A DNA stretch of 64,000 bases from Pseudooceanicola endophyticus (GCF_018760365.1 NZ_JAHIAB010000017.1:1-64000); one strand, 5' to 3'; numbered from the stretch's first letter, positions 36,189 to 45,519 are shown. A program made the numbers and translations. Notes: a model not told the origin generated them from the sequence alone.

Positions 36189-37448
36189 ATGTCCCAAGCT
36201 TTCTCGCGCCCCCTTCCGACGGTTTTCGACGAACGGATCGAGAGGCAGTCGCACAACTCCGCCAAATGGTCCCTGGCCCGCAAGCTCCTCCCGCCCGAGG
36301 CCGCTGCGGCTGATCCGCTGCCGATGTGGGTGGCCGACATGGATTTCCGCGCGCCCGCTCCGGTGCTGGAGGCACTGCATGCCGCCGTCGATCACGGGGT
36401 CTTCGGCTATCCCGGCGGAGCCAGCGCCTCTTACCTTGAAGCCGTTACCGGGTGGCAGGCCCGCCGCTTCGGCTGGCAGGTCGACCCCGACTGGGTGGTC
36501 CCTGCCTCCAGCGTCATCACGCTGCTGAAGACCTGCCTCCAGGCCTTCAGTGCGCCGGGCGATTCCGTCCTGATCCAGCCGCCGGTCTACAGCCACTTCC
36601 ACGATGACGTGCTGCTGAACGGACGCCAGCTTGCCTTGGCCCCGCTGGAGCGCACGGAAACCGGCTACCGCTTCGACCCGCAGGCCTTCGAGGCCGCCAT
36701 TCGCCCTAACACCCGCCTTTTCATCCTCAGCAACCCGCACAATCCGACCGGCAATGTCTGGTCCGCCGAGGAACTGCGCCAGATGGGCGAGATCTGCGCC
36801 GCCCATGACATCTTGGTCATTTCGGACGAGATTCACCAGGATCTGATCATGGATCCCGCCCGCCGGCACGTACCCTTCGCCTCGCTCGGAGAGGGGCTTG
36901 CCCACAACAGCGTGACCTGCACCGCCCCCAGCAAGACCTTCAATCTGCCGGGCCTGCAATGTGCCAATGCCTTCGTGCCCGATGCCCGCCGCCGCGCCGA
37001 GATGCTGCGCCAGCAGGAACGCAACATGGTGCCGCTGAACAACAGCCTGGGGCTGGTGGCCTGCGAGGTCGCCTACCGCCATGGCGAACCCTGGCTTGAA
37101 GCGTTGCTGGACTATCTTCGCGCCAACCATCGCCTGCTGCGCGAGGGCCTTGCCGCCTATAGCGACCGGATCAAGATCCTTCCGGCGCCCGCGCTCTACC
37201 TGGCCTGGCTGGATTGCCGAAGCCTCGGGATGACGCCTGACGCGCTTGAGCATTTCCTGCTGACCCGCGCCCGGCTCTGGCTGGATCGCGGGCCGAAATT
37301 CGGCACCGAGGGGCATGGCTACATGCGCATCAACCTCGGCTGCCCCCGTTCGGTGGTCGAAGAGGCCCTGACGCGCCTCGGCGCGGCTCTGGAAACGCTG
37401 GATAGGCCCGGCGTCGCAGAGGCCGGACGTCACCGCATCGACGCCTGA
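36189..37448 (+). CDS. MalY/PatB-type C-S lyase (cystathionine beta-lyase), aminotransferase class I/II fold
   Basis: A 419-residue PLP enzyme that cleaves C-S bonds, for example cystathionine to homocysteine, pyruvate and ammonia. 'MWVADMDFRAPAPVLEAL' near residue 45 is the MalY/PatB signature, 'NPHNPTGNVWSAEELRQM' holds the PLP aspargine, and 'VTCTAPSKTFNLPGLQ' carries the PLP lysine (SKTFN). I take the ATG at 36189, where homology starts. Divergent from a MetR-like regulator and upstream of an amino acid permease, it fits sulfur amino acid recycling. Confidence 0.9.
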   Translation: MSQAFSRPLPTVFDERIERQSHNSAKWSLARKLLPPEAAAADPLPMWVADMDFRAPAPVLEALHAAVDHGVFGYPGGASASYLEAVTGWQARRFGWQVDPDWVVPASSVITLLKTCLQAFSAPGDSVLIQPPVYSHFHDDVLLNGRQLALAPLERTETGYRFDPQAFEAAIRPNTRLFILSNPHNPTGNVWSAEELRQMGEICAAHDILVISDEIHQDLIMDPARRHVPFASLGEGLAHNSVTCTAPSKTFNLPGLQCANAFVPDARRRAEMLRQQERNMVPLNNSLGLVACEVAYRHGEPWLEALLDYLRANHRLLREGLAAYSDRIKILPAPALYLAWLDCRSLGMTPDALEHFLLTRARLWLDRGPKFGTEGHGYMRINLGCPRSVVEEALTRLGAALETLDRPGVAEAGRHRIDA

Positions 37449-37466
37449 TTTGTGTTGCCGCTGCCT

Positions 37467-37485
37467 GGCCCGCATGACGCGGGCC
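37467..37485 (+). terminator. Hairpin between lyase and permease genes
   Basis: A 7-bp GC stem (GGCCCGC / GCGGGCC) around ATGAC, 18 bases after the lyase stop, with no T-run. It could attenuate read-through into the permease gene, which starts 110 bases later. Confidence 0.45.
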
Positions 37486-37595
37486 GGGCCTGATCTGCCT
37501 GACCGCCTCTGGCGGCCGGCCAATAAAGATGGGTCGGAGGCGCAGACAATGCGTCCGGGAAACGCCATCGCCTCAACCACAGTGGAGTTTGGACT

Positions 37596-38993
37596 TTGCG
37601 AACCGATATCGCACTTGAAGAGTATGAACAGGAAGACCTGAAACGAAACCTGCGGCCCCGCCACATCCAGATGATCGCCATCGGCGGCGCCATCGGAACG
37701 GGGCTGTTCTACGGATCGGGATGGGCCATCAAGACCGCCGGCCCGGCGATCCTTCTGACCTATCTGATCGGTGCGGTCGCGATCTACTTCGTGATGCGCG
37801 CGCTTGGGGAAATGGCCGTGGAAGAGCCGGTCTCGGGCTCCTACATCTCCTACTCCAGCCGCTACATCCACCGCTTCGTCGGCTTCCTGAACGGCTGGAA
37901 CGCCTTCGTCTTCCTGCTCGCGGGCACCTCGGCCGAGTTCAACGCCCTGGGCCATTACGCACAGTTCTGGTTCCCTGACTTGCCGATCTGGGTCACCGCG
38001 CTCTGCGCCGTTTCGGTTATCTTCGTGGTCAACATTTTCGGTGTCGCGCTCTATGGCGAGGCCGAGTTCTGGTTCTCGATGATCAAGGTCACGGCCATCG
38101 TCGTGATGATCCTGATCGGCATCGGCATGATCGCCTTCGGCCTGGGCAATGGCGGAACCCCGGTGGGCCTGACAAACCTGACCAGCCATGGCGGCTTCTT
38201 CCCCATGGGGCTGAGCGGCACGGTCCTGTCGCTGGTGATGGTCGCCTTCTCCTTTGGCGGGGTCGAGAACCTGGGCCTGGCCGCCGGCGAGGCGCGTGAC
38301 GTGAAGAAGACGATGCCCCGGGCGGTCAACGCGACCTTCTGGCGTCTGCTGATCTTCTATGTCGGCGCGATTGCCGTGCTGGTCATCGTCTTCCCCTGGG
38401 ATCAGGTCAGCGCCAATGGCAGCCCCTTCGTAGCGATCTTCGAGCGGGTCGGCATTCCGGGCGCAGCAGGTCTGGTCAATCTGGTGGTGATGACCGCGGT
38501 GATTTCGGCGGTGAACGCCGGTGTCTTCACCAACAGCCGCACCTTCTACAACCTGTCGCTGCAGAAGAACGCCCCCGCCTTCCTGGGTAAGGTCAACAGC
38601 CGCAAGGTGCCCTCGCGCGCGGTCCTGCTGGTCTTCGCCACGATGTTCTGCGGCGTGGTGCTGAACTTCTTCATGCCCGAAGACGCCTTCTCGGTGTTCT
38701 CCTCGATCACGGTCTTCGGCCTGGTCTGCGCCTGGACGACGATCCTGGTCTCCCATCTGCGCTTCCGCCGCGTGCGCATTGCTAATGGTCAGGCCGAGGC
38801 GATCAGCTACAAGATGCCGTTCTTCCCCTATGGCAACTACATCGCGCTGGCCTTCATGGCGACGGTCATCCTGTGCATGGCCATCCTGCCCGACATGCGG
38901 CTGCCTCTCGGGGTCTCGATCGGGTGGGTCGCCTTTGTCTTCGTCATGTACCAATTCTACACCGCACGCGAGCGGCGTCAGGTCTTGGCCTAA
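37596..38993 (+). CDS. Amino acid permease (APC superfamily, AAT family)
   Basis: A 465-residue secondary transporter with twelve predicted membrane helices. 'RHIQMIAIGGAIGTGLFYGS' at residues 22-41 is the AAT signature, 'RALGEMAVEEPVSGSYISYS' and 'VAFSFGGVENLGLAAGEARD' are the following family motifs, and 'NAGVFTNSRTFYNLS' lies in helix 8. The start is TTG with AGTGGAG seven bases upstream; the first ATG would remove 25 residues. Its position after a C-S lyase suggests methionine, cysteine or a related amino acid, but the substrate is not proven. Confidence 0.9.
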   Translation: MRTDIALEEYEQEDLKRNLRPRHIQMIAIGGAIGTGLFYGSGWAIKTAGPAILLTYLIGAVAIYFVMRALGEMAVEEPVSGSYISYSSRYIHRFVGFLNGWNAFVFLLAGTSAEFNALGHYAQFWFPDLPIWVTALCAVSVIFVVNIFGVALYGEAEFWFSMIKVTAIVVMILIGIGMIAFGLGNGGTPVGLTNLTSHGGFFPMGLSGTVLSLVMVAFSFGGVENLGLAAGEARDVKKTMPRAVNATFWRLLIFYVGAIAVLVIVFPWDQVSANGSPFVAIFERVGIPGAAGLVNLVVMTAVISAVNAGVFTNSRTFYNLSLQKNAPAFLGKVNSRKVPSRAVLLVFATMFCGVVLNFFMPEDAFSVFSSITVFGLVCAWTTILVSHLRFRRVRIANGQAEAISYKMPFFPYGNYIALAFMATVILCMAILPDMRLPLGVSIGWVAFVFVMYQFYTARERRQVLA

Positions 38994-39019
38994 CCTAAGG
39001 ATATCCCGAAGTGAACTTT

Positions 39020-39047
39020 CCAAGGGCCGGCCTTCCCCGGCCCTTGG
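39020..39047 (+). terminator. Terminator after amino acid permease
   Basis: An 11-bp perfect stem, CCAAGGGCCGG / CCGGCCCTTGG, with a six-base loop, 27 bases after the permease stop. No T-tract, but stable and well placed. Confidence 0.75.
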
Positions 39048-39451
39048 TGCAGGAAAACCCGGTCAGGAGCGCTATCGCACAACAAGAATACGCAAGATGC
39101 CAGGGTCGTCCGAACTGGACCGATTATGGGGTCTAGTAGGATGATTAACGTTGGACATCGGCACCGATGCTTCCAGAAAATCCGAGCACCCTGGCGGGCC
39201 ACTTCCTTCAGGATACCGTGCAGTATGGTAGCCCGGCTGCACAGGTCCAGCATTAAACTTTGAAGCGTACCAGCTATTCGCACAGCTTGTCCAAGATCTC
39301 GAATTCCCCATGAAGGAGCTTCCGCTGCGCACGGCGCACGGCTACAGAAGGACTGGTCCAGGCAACAACCGTTCCTGCCGCGCCAGATAGGCGCCCAAAT
39401 CGAGAAGATCGTTGCCCATCAGAACTTCAGAAGGGCAACCGACCAGCCGGA
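39048..39451. other. Unassigned region
   Basis: About 400 bases of lower-GC DNA. On the minus strand near 39310-39470 a fragment reads 'LVGCPSEVLMGNDLLDLGAY' and then stops. This may be a tail left by a frameshift in the neighbouring hypothetical gene. Nothing else is recognisable. Confidence 0.3.
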
Positions 39452-39880
39452 TTACGTGGTAGACCTGCACCGCGACTGATCATCCGACCCCGGGCACTTG
39501 GCCTCTTGGAGCGCATGGCGGGCATGGCAACGCGCACGCCACAACAGCGCGTTGACACTGGTCGGAGGGGAGAGTTTCTCTAGGATCTCACGTGGACAGT
39601 CCATTTGATCGGGAAGCTCGCTTTCGAACAGCACATCGGCCAGAACGATTTCCCAATCCGGGCCGGAGGACGCTTGGACAATCGCTGCCGTGGTCTGTTT
39701 CTGCCCGTTGGAATCGGAGAGCGCGACCGCGCAGTAAAAGGTGGCCTCCAGAAAGCGATCTGCACGCTTGACTGCCAGGGCTGTCGCCTCCAGCGTCTCC
39801 TGTAGACCCAGCCCGGCCACCGCCTCCTTCAGAGCTGACACGCAAAACCCCGCCAACGCCGAAACGTCCAAATCCCGCAT
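39452..39880 (-). CDS. Hypothetical protein
   Basis: An open frame for 142 residues that I do not recognise. The first 105 residues look protein-like ('MRDLDVSALAGFCVSALKEA', 'FLEATFYCAVALSDSNGQ', 'WEIVLADVLFESELPDQM'), acidic and without membrane segments. The end is basic and less convincing, so a frameshift near the 3' end is possible. TAAGGA is close to the ATG; GGAG lies ten bases upstream. It diverges from a LuxR gene. Confidence 0.5.
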   Translation of the reverse strand: MRDLDVSALAGFCVSALKEAVAGLGLQETLEATALAVKRADRFLEATFYCAVALSDSNGQKQTTAAIVQASSGPDWEIVLADVLFESELPDQMDCPREILEKLSPPTSVNALLWRARCHARHALQEAKCPGSDDQSRCRSTT

Positions 39881-40039
39881 ATTCCTTACGCTCCACCAAC
39901 AGTTCCGATGTCCTGACGCGACCTTACAAAAAGCTCACGGATCGGTGAAGTCTTGTAATGGTTCGTAACAAAAAGGCGACATTCGTTAAATTCCACGTAT
40001 TTAGCCCCAAGTCTCAGATCACGTGGCAAAGGGTTAGCC

Positions 40040-40717
40040 GTGCCAATTCTCGCCAGCGCAAGCGCCATGAGGCGCCGCTTCAAAGACTTTTCCGAATGGA
40101 ACGCCACGGCAATGCGGCTGGCACCGGCAGGGTATTATCTCTCGATACACCGCCGGACCTTCTGTTCGGCAGAAGCGGCCTATTCCTCGCTCAGCGCGGA
40201 ATGGCTGCGATATTACACCGATCACATGTTCGCCCTGCGCGACCCCCTGCTGCATTGGGGCCTGATCAACGAAGGCACGAGCCGCTGGACCAACGTCGAT
40301 CTGAGCTCGATCCTCCAGGAGGCCTACACGGATCGCGTGGTTGAAAAGGCACGGGATTGCGGCATGACCTTCGGCGCGGTCTCCTTCCTGAGGAGCGACG
40401 TGGCGTCACCGATCAAGAGTTGCCTGATTGTCGCGCGCAACGACCGGGAATTGACGGGCACAGAGCTGGAGGAAACCGATGCCCTGCTCCACCGCATCGT
40501 TGCCTCAGTCCCCCTCCAGTCGGGGCTGAGCAAGGGCGAGATAGAGCTACTGCGCCTGCTCGCGCGCGGCATGACCCAGGCCGAAGCCAGCCAGGCCCTC
40601 GGGCTGTCGTCACCGGCTACGAAAAAGCGATTGGAACGCGCGCGTGCTTCGCTTGGAGCCAGAACCACAACGAACGCCGTTGCCCTCGCCATGGAGCGCG
40701 GAATTCTGCAAATCTGA
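40040..40717 (+). CDS. LuxR-family transcriptional regulator (solo)
   Basis: A 225-residue quorum-sensing-type regulator. Residues about 15-150 match the autoinducer-binding domain ('EWLRYYTDHMFALRDPLLHW' holds the conserved Tyr and Asp-Pro). The C-terminal HTH is 'LSKGEIELLRLLARGMTQAE' with 'ALGLSSPATKKRLERARASL', somewhat unlike the usual LuxR helix. GTG at 40040 has AAAGGG upstream; an ATG nine codons later is possible. No luxI lies within the window, so it may listen to a signal made elsewhere. Confidence 0.88.
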   Translation: MPILASASAMRRRFKDFSEWNATAMRLAPAGYYLSIHRRTFCSAEAAYSSLSAEWLRYYTDHMFALRDPLLHWGLINEGTSRWTNVDLSSILQEAYTDRVVEKARDCGMTFGAVSFLRSDVASPIKSCLIVARNDRELTGTELEETDALLHRIVASVPLQSGLSKGEIELLRLLARGMTQAEASQALGLSSPATKKRLERARASLGARTTTNAVALAMERGILQI

Positions 40718-40859
40718 GGACTGATCCCAAGGATCATCCATACTTTAATATACTGTTTTAAGACCCATTTTCCGTTGACGAAGGCACAGTCCCTGAACAA
40801 GATCGAGATCAGAACTCGGCGCCTCGACGGCGCGTTTCAGACGGCTAAGGAGCCCCCCC

Positions 40860-41138
40860 ATGCATCATGATCCCAAGCGCCTCTCCACCGCGTCCCTTGC
40901 GCCTGTTCAGGCGACGCCCAATTCCCTGAACGACAGGGAACTCGCGACCATCCTTGCGGCCCTGCGCTACTGGCAGCGCACGGCGCTACTCAGCACCTGG
41001 GGCACCGACAGCCCCGAGCACGGCTATCTGGCAGGCCAACCGACCTGCCCCGAAGGGGACATCGCCACGGAGGGCGGGCTCCTGGCCCCGATGGATCAGG
41101 ACGAGATCGACCGCCTTATCGAGCGGATCAACGGCTGA
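40860..41138 (+). CDS. Small hypothetical protein
   Basis: A 92-residue acidic protein I cannot assign. The middle, 'NSLNDRELATILAALRYWQR', looks like an amphipathic helix seen in small plasmid and integrative-element proteins, and the C-terminal 'MDQDEIDRLIERING' is also helical. It is followed by a strong terminator, so it is a single transcription unit. It lies at the start of a stretch of mobile-element-like genes. Confidence 0.6.
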   Translation: MHHDPKRLSTASLAPVQATPNSLNDRELATILAALRYWQRTALLSTWGTDSPEHGYLAGQPTCPEGDIATEGGLLAPMDQDEIDRLIERING

Positions 41139-41189
41139 CGACTGCCGCCGGAACCCTCCCCAAGGATCCCATCCACGTTGTCGAACCAG

Positions 41190-41218
41190 AACAGGCGCGC
41201 CCCCCGGTCGCGCCTGTT
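41190..41218 (+). terminator. Rho-independent terminator
   Basis: Perfect 10-bp stem AACAGGCGCG / CGCGCCTGTT with a nine-base C-rich loop, followed by TTC. It lies 51 bases after the small hypothetical gene. Confidence 0.85.
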
Positions 41219-41487
41219 TCGCGTGTGCCAACCGGGTTCCCAAGCAAGAGAAAGGAGGAGGCTCGCGCTTCAAAATCGCCGGAGACAGTCCAATATCTTC
41301 CGGCGAAAAATTTGGATCATTCATTATTTAAAACATTGGAAACACGTCTGATTTTTGCTTGCCCGAACCGGCAATGCTGTTACCTTCAATGCATCGGGAC
41401 CGGCACGCAGAAGAGCACAGCCGGTTGTCTAAAGAGCATCCCGAAACCCATGTCTTGAATTGCAGTTGTTGTTGAAAGGAGGAAGCC

Positions 41488-42057
41488 GTGGCTGGATCTC
41501 TCAATCGAGTCATTCTGATCGGAAATCTCGGGCACGACCCGGAAGTGCGCACCTTCCAGAACGGAAGCAAGGTGGTCAATCTTCGGATTGCGACCTCCGA
41601 GAACTGGACGGACCGCACCACCCAGGAACGGCGCGAGCGCACCGAATGGCACAACGTGTCCCTCTATGCGGATCGTGACATCGACGCGGCCCAACGCTTC
41701 CTGCGCAAGGGGTCCAAGGTGGCGATCGAGGGGGCGCTGGAAACCCGGAAGTGGCAAGACCAGAACGGTCAGGACCGCTACGCCACCGAAATCACGGTCC
41801 GCACCTACCGCGGCGCGCTGACCCTTCTCGATGCCGCGCCGGGGCAGCACCAGGGCCAGCCGGCCTCTCGTGGTCAGGAGCGGCAGGGTTCCTCGTCCTC
41901 CGGCCCGCGCCAGGAACGGGACCGCCGTGACGATGGATATTCCTCCCAGGGCGAACGTGGGCAGGAACAGCCCCGGCGCGATACCGGCGCCTCCCAGGGC
42001 CGGTACGGCAGCTATCAGCGCGACAACTCCAGCTCCCACCACCGCACGCCCTACTGA
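41488..42057 (+). CDS. ssb: Single-stranded DNA-binding protein, mobile-element type
   Basis: A 189-residue SSB. The OB fold fills residues 1-110: '[20 protein letters not shown]', '[20 protein letters not shown]', '[12 protein letters not shown]', and '[20 protein letters not shown]'. The tail is rich in Gln, Arg, Gly and Ser and ends HHRTPY, so it lacks the acidic DDxPF tip that recruits partner proteins. This is more usual for plasmid or integrative-element SSBs than for the chromosomal one. It starts at GTG after AAAGGAGG. The neighbours are small unknown proteins, which supports a mobile origin. Confidence 0.93.
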   Translation: MAGSLNRVILIGNLGHDPEVRTFQNGSKVVNLRIATSENWTDRTTQERRERTEWHNVSLYADRDIDAAQRFLRKGSKVAIEGALETRKWQDQNGQDRYATEITVRTYRGALTLLDAAPGQHQGQPASRGQERQGSSSSGPRQERDRRDDGYSSQGERGQEQPRRDTGASQGRYGSYQRDNSSSHHRTPY

Positions 42058-42158
42058 CGGCAGCGCGCTTCTGGCCCCCTCCCTGCGGCCCCCTGAGGGC
42101 CGCTCCCTTCCCCGACAGGCCCCCAGATGGCCTCTGCCCCCTCACAGGACAAAATCCA

Positions 42159-42420
42159 ATGCAACCGACCACCATTACAACCGTCGACGAGAACGGGCCC
42201 GACGTGCGTCTGGTCCTGCACCAGGGGGCACTCGATGCGGTCCTCCTCGATCACTTCAGAACCGCATGGATCAGCAATGGCGCCGTGGGCGAGTGCCCGG
42301 CGACCTGGCACGAGATCCTGGAGGAGCTGAAGTCGCAGGACCTCCTCTATGACCGCGATGTTGCCCACTTTCACGTGCACGACCTGTTCGCCGACCCCAT
42401 CATCTGGCCCCTATCCGCGC
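42159..42420 (+). pseudogene. Hypothetical protein, N-terminal part, interrupted
   Basis: About 87 residues ('TTVDENGPDVRLVLHQGAL', 'EILEELKSQDLLYDRDVAHF') of an unrecognised protein. The frame runs into a TnpB remnant at about 42420. After that remnant, 42926-42996 reads 'VPYHSLFASIEIASPDGASY' and a stop. I infer that this is the same gene's C-terminal end and that the element split it. Confidence 0.5.
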
Positions 42421-42877
42421 CCATTGGCAGCATCAGGCCAGTCGCAAGATTGCGGACAGTTTCGGAACGGTCGTGGTCGAGAAACTTCGGGCCAAGAACA
42501 TGACGCGCAGCGCCAAGGGCACGGTCGAGGCCCCCGGCGTGAACGTGAAGGCCAAGGCCGGATTGAACAGATCCATTCTGAATGTGGGCTGGTTCGGCTT
42601 TGAAGCCAAGCTGGCCTACAAGCTGGCGGAACGCGGCGGGCAACTTGCCCACGTCAACCCAGCCTATACCTCGCAGACCTGTTCGGCTTGCGGAGCCGTG
42701 GACAGCAGAGGACGCGAAAGCCAAGCGTCCTTCGTCTGTCCGTGTTGCGGATTCCGCTCCAATGCCGACCTGAACGCTGCAATCAATATCGAACGGCGGT
42801 GGAACACACCGTTGCTGTCCGTGGAGGCTGGCGATAGCGCGGCCCATGAAGCGGAAACTCTCCCTGTGGTGGCCTAG
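42421..42877 (+). pseudogene. tnpB: TnpB (IS200/IS605 OrfB) C-terminal remnant
   Basis: About 150 codons of the C-terminal part of TnpB, the RNA-guided nuclease of IS605-type elements. The frame reads 'RKIADSFGTVVVEKLRAKNM' (RuvC II area, with its Glu), 'LAHVNPAYTSQTCSACGAVD' and 'CPCCGFRSNADLNAAINIER', holding the CxxC...CxxC zinc ribbon and the last RuvC Asp. The N-terminal two-thirds are missing, so it is inactive. Its 3' end keeps the element's hairpin at 42896. Confidence 0.85.
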
Positions 42878-42895
42878 CGGCCCTCTTGGAAATCT

Positions 42896-42911
42896 CCGGC
42901 CTTTAGGCCGG
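42896..42911 (+). repeat. IS605-type right-end hairpin
   Basis: CCGGCCTTTAGGCCGG, a 6-bp stem with a TTTA loop, 18 bases after the tnpB stop and followed by GGAAG. This is the classic right end of IS200/IS605 elements, which is recognised by TnpA and forms part of the guide RNA scaffold. Confidence 0.75.
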
Positions 42912-43059
42912 GGAAGATGTTAAGGGCGTGCCCTATCACTCGCTGTTCGCCTCCATCGAGATCGCCTCCCCCGACGGCGCATCCTATCGCCTCTAAGCAC
43001 AGGAGCGCCGACAGGTCCGCTGCGCCTTCTGGGCAGCAGCGGGCCGGGCGAATGACCAG

Positions 43060-43742
43060 ATGACCAACAACAGCTCAAACCAGGGCTACGTCGCCCTCTA
43101 TGTCGCCAGAAACGCGCTTGGCACGGCAGAGCAGATCAGCTTCCTCAATCGGGACGCCGGATATGGCCGTCTTTGCGATGCGACGGTCTACACCGCGCCA
43201 GGGCCTCAGCTGGGACCGGAACAACACTGGACGTCGCTTCCCGACGTGCTCCCCACGCTTCTGGCGATCCTGAAGGATCGCGGGGATCTGGCGATCGTCG
43301 CAGATTTCCAGGATCTGAAGCTGGACAAGGACGACCTGCCGGCGGTGCTCCTGCACAGCTGCACAGCTGCACCTGCCGGGCCTGCGGGCATCAGTGGCAG
43401 GACATGCTGGGCCGGTCGGCCACGACAGCGGCCTGTCCCAGATGTCGTGCCACCGTCGAGATCGTGCCGCAGATAATCCAGTGGGCCGGCCCCCGGCATC
43501 CGATCATGCACCAGGTCTGGCAGCTGCTGCCTTCCCCGGCCGAGACCTCTCACCCCGCGCCCGGCGGCCTGCGGACCGCGCCGCTGAAGGCAGGACTGGT
43601 AATCACCGATCCCGCCGGAAACCAGGTCGCGATCCGCCGCGGCGCGGGCGGTCTCGACATTGCGCTGTTCCCTGCGCATGGGCGCTCCAGGGCCTTCACT
43701 CTGGCCCAGGCCGGCGTGACCGATCGGGGCCCCGCAGCGTGA
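43060..43742 (+). pseudogene. Zinc-ribbon-containing hypothetical protein, frameshifted
   Basis: Two frames make one protein. The first (43060 to about 43360) reads 'NQGYVALYVARNALGTAEQI' and 'AIVADFQDLKLDKDDLPAVL'. The second continues 'SCTCRACGHQWQDMLGRSA' and 'CPRCRATVEIVP', a four-cysteine zinc ribbon, and ends at 43742. At the junction, AGCTGCAC is present twice in tandem (43357-43364 and 43365-43372); removing one copy joins the frames exactly. The function is unknown. As written the first frame stops at 43476 without the ribbon. Confidence 0.7.
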
Positions 43743-43807
43743 AACCGAAAAAATCCCCCGGTTCAGTCGCGCCGGCGAACCTGCTACTCCCGGAAGGACC
43801 AGGACCA

Positions 43808-44248
43808 ATGAACGGACAAGAGACCATGCAACTCGGCTGCCCCCTCGACCTCAGCGGTCTGCGCACCGCCCTTGCCATCGAGGAGGCCGGGCAATGGCAC
43901 CTCTACGATCCCGAGCGGGATCCGGCGCCGTCGGATGCGCAGGTCGAAGCCGTCTACCAGGAGATCATGGCCTTCAATTCGAAGCACGTGCCCCTCCCGG
44001 ACACCCGGTATCTGCGTCTCATGGTCGACGCCGCGGCGGCCCTGCACGGGCACAATGCCCGGCGGTGGGGCTGGAGTGTCATTGGGGTCAACCCGACCTC
44101 CGGGCGCCGCATTCTGGGCGAAGAGGACCACACGAAGGTGTCTTGGCAGCTCTGGTTCACCGCAATGAGCTTCGGGCTGGGCTTCGCCCGCTATGAGACC
44201 GAGGCGGAATACCTCGCGCCTCAGGATCTGGAGCGGAGGAAGACGTGA
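43808..44248 (+). CDS. Hypothetical protein
   Basis: A 146-residue protein I do not recognise. 'DAQVEAVYQEIMAFNSKHVP' and 'RRILGEEDHTKVSWQLWFTA' look like a compact alpha/beta protein without membrane segments or metal motifs. GGAAGGACCAGGA upstream gives a good ribosome site. It follows the frameshifted zinc-ribbon gene and probably belongs to the same mobile-element cargo as the SSB. Confidence 0.6.
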   Translation: MNGQETMQLGCPLDLSGLRTALAIEEAGQWHLYDPERDPAPSDAQVEAVYQEIMAFNSKHVPLPDTRYLRLMVDAAAALHGHNARRWGWSVIGVNPTSGRRILGEEDHTKVSWQLWFTAMSFGLGFARYETEAEYLAPQDLERRKT

Positions 44249-44539
44249 AGGTCGTTTGCAATGGCCGGACAACACTCGCAGCGGCATAGCTAACCCTCCC
44301 AAGGTGCAGGATTAGATATTCGGCCTCTTATGGTCACACGATGCAAATACGTCACGGCTGGGTCCGTCAATGACGCTCTAATAGCCGTTCCGGGAGCGCG
44401 AGATTTACAACCTTAGGTATTATCAAAATATATAATTTCCCCTATTATTGCGTAAATATCCCTGTTGGGCGAAAGCCCGGGTAGAGACTTGCGCAGCGCT
44501 TGCAGCACAAACCTGCGCCACGCGCCTTTGGAGGTGGCA

Positions 44540-45519
44540 ATGCCCTATTCGAAGGCGATTACAGTACGCCAAATGGAAGTCCTGAACGCCGTTGCTGCGG
44601 CGGGATCAATGCGCCAGGCCGCGAAACTTCTGGGGGTATCGCAGCCGACCATATCGGCGCAGCTGGCCAAGCTCGAAGAAGCAGTGGGCGCTGAACTGGT
44701 GCACCGTGATCGGCAACGTCTCGATGTGCTGACGGCGGCCGGGGAACTCTGGGCCCGCACAGCCCGCGCCGTGCTCTTCGAGCTTGAGGGCGGTCGCATC
44801 GCCACCAGAAGCTATTCGGCCAGCATCGCTACCGTATCCGCTTTGCGACCATGGCCTCGCATTCGGGCCCCGTGGTAGGCTATGCCGCTTCCGAGGCCCG
44901 GAACGACCCGACGATCTCCGAATTCTTGGCAAGCTGGGCGCCCTCGAGCTCCATGCTGATGGAGTATCTCGAAATCCGCAAAGCCAATATGGCCCTCATG
45001 GCTATGACCAGCGCTCTCGCGGACTCGCCAACGTTCCATAGTGAAGTGCTTTACGAAGACCGCATCCTCTGGGCAGTACCCAAGAGCGTCGATCCCACAT
45101 TGGTTCGAAGCATTATCAACGGGGCCACGCCGTCGGTGGTGCAACCGCCGGCGCTGAGCAACCGGGTGGTGGTGGATGCGCCCCATGAATGGCGCGCGAC
45201 CAGCGACATCTGGTTTGCGGCGCACCTGCCCGGCGCGGTGCCATTCTACGTCAGCGACCTGCATCTTGGTGCGACCGAGATCGTGGCGGCCGGATTGGGT
45301 ACCTGCCATGTCTCATTCACATTGCATAGCAACCTTTCGGAGCGCATCCGGTCCCAAGTGAACTTCTACGACATAGGTCGCCCCGCACAGCAGATGGTGC
45401 TGGCGACGCCGCGACACCTGATGACGGTGCCCGCCTATGGCAAATACTTCTCTCGACTGACCCGGGTGCTACGGACCCATTACTCCCAACATCTGGCGGA
45501 TCATCTATCGGAACAATAG
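44540..45519 (+). pseudogene. LysR-family regulator, frameshifted
   Basis: The first 90 residues are a normal LysR HTH ('ITVRQMEVLNAVAAAGSMRQ', 'LLGVSQPTISAQLAKLEEAV'). Near 44805-44815 the frame breaks: the effector domain continues in another frame from 'HRYRIRFATMASHSGPVVGY' to the stop at 45519 ('VSDLHLGATEIVAAGLGTCH'). One indel would restore a full-length regulator of about 325 residues. It is either a recent pseudogene or a sequencing error. Upstream, 44249-44539 is AT-rich and holds its promoter. Confidence 0.75.

Noticed and set aside
36108-39023. A 971-residue minus-strand open frame
   Set aside because: It lies opposite the lyase and permease genes and is rich in His, Gly, Asp and Arg, typical of antisense frames in GC-rich DNA.
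41269-41302. Inverted repeat GCCGGA...TCCGGC upstream of ssb
   Set aside because: Only six bases per arm with a long loop in GC-rich DNA; not convincing as an operator, though it lies in the ssb promoter area.
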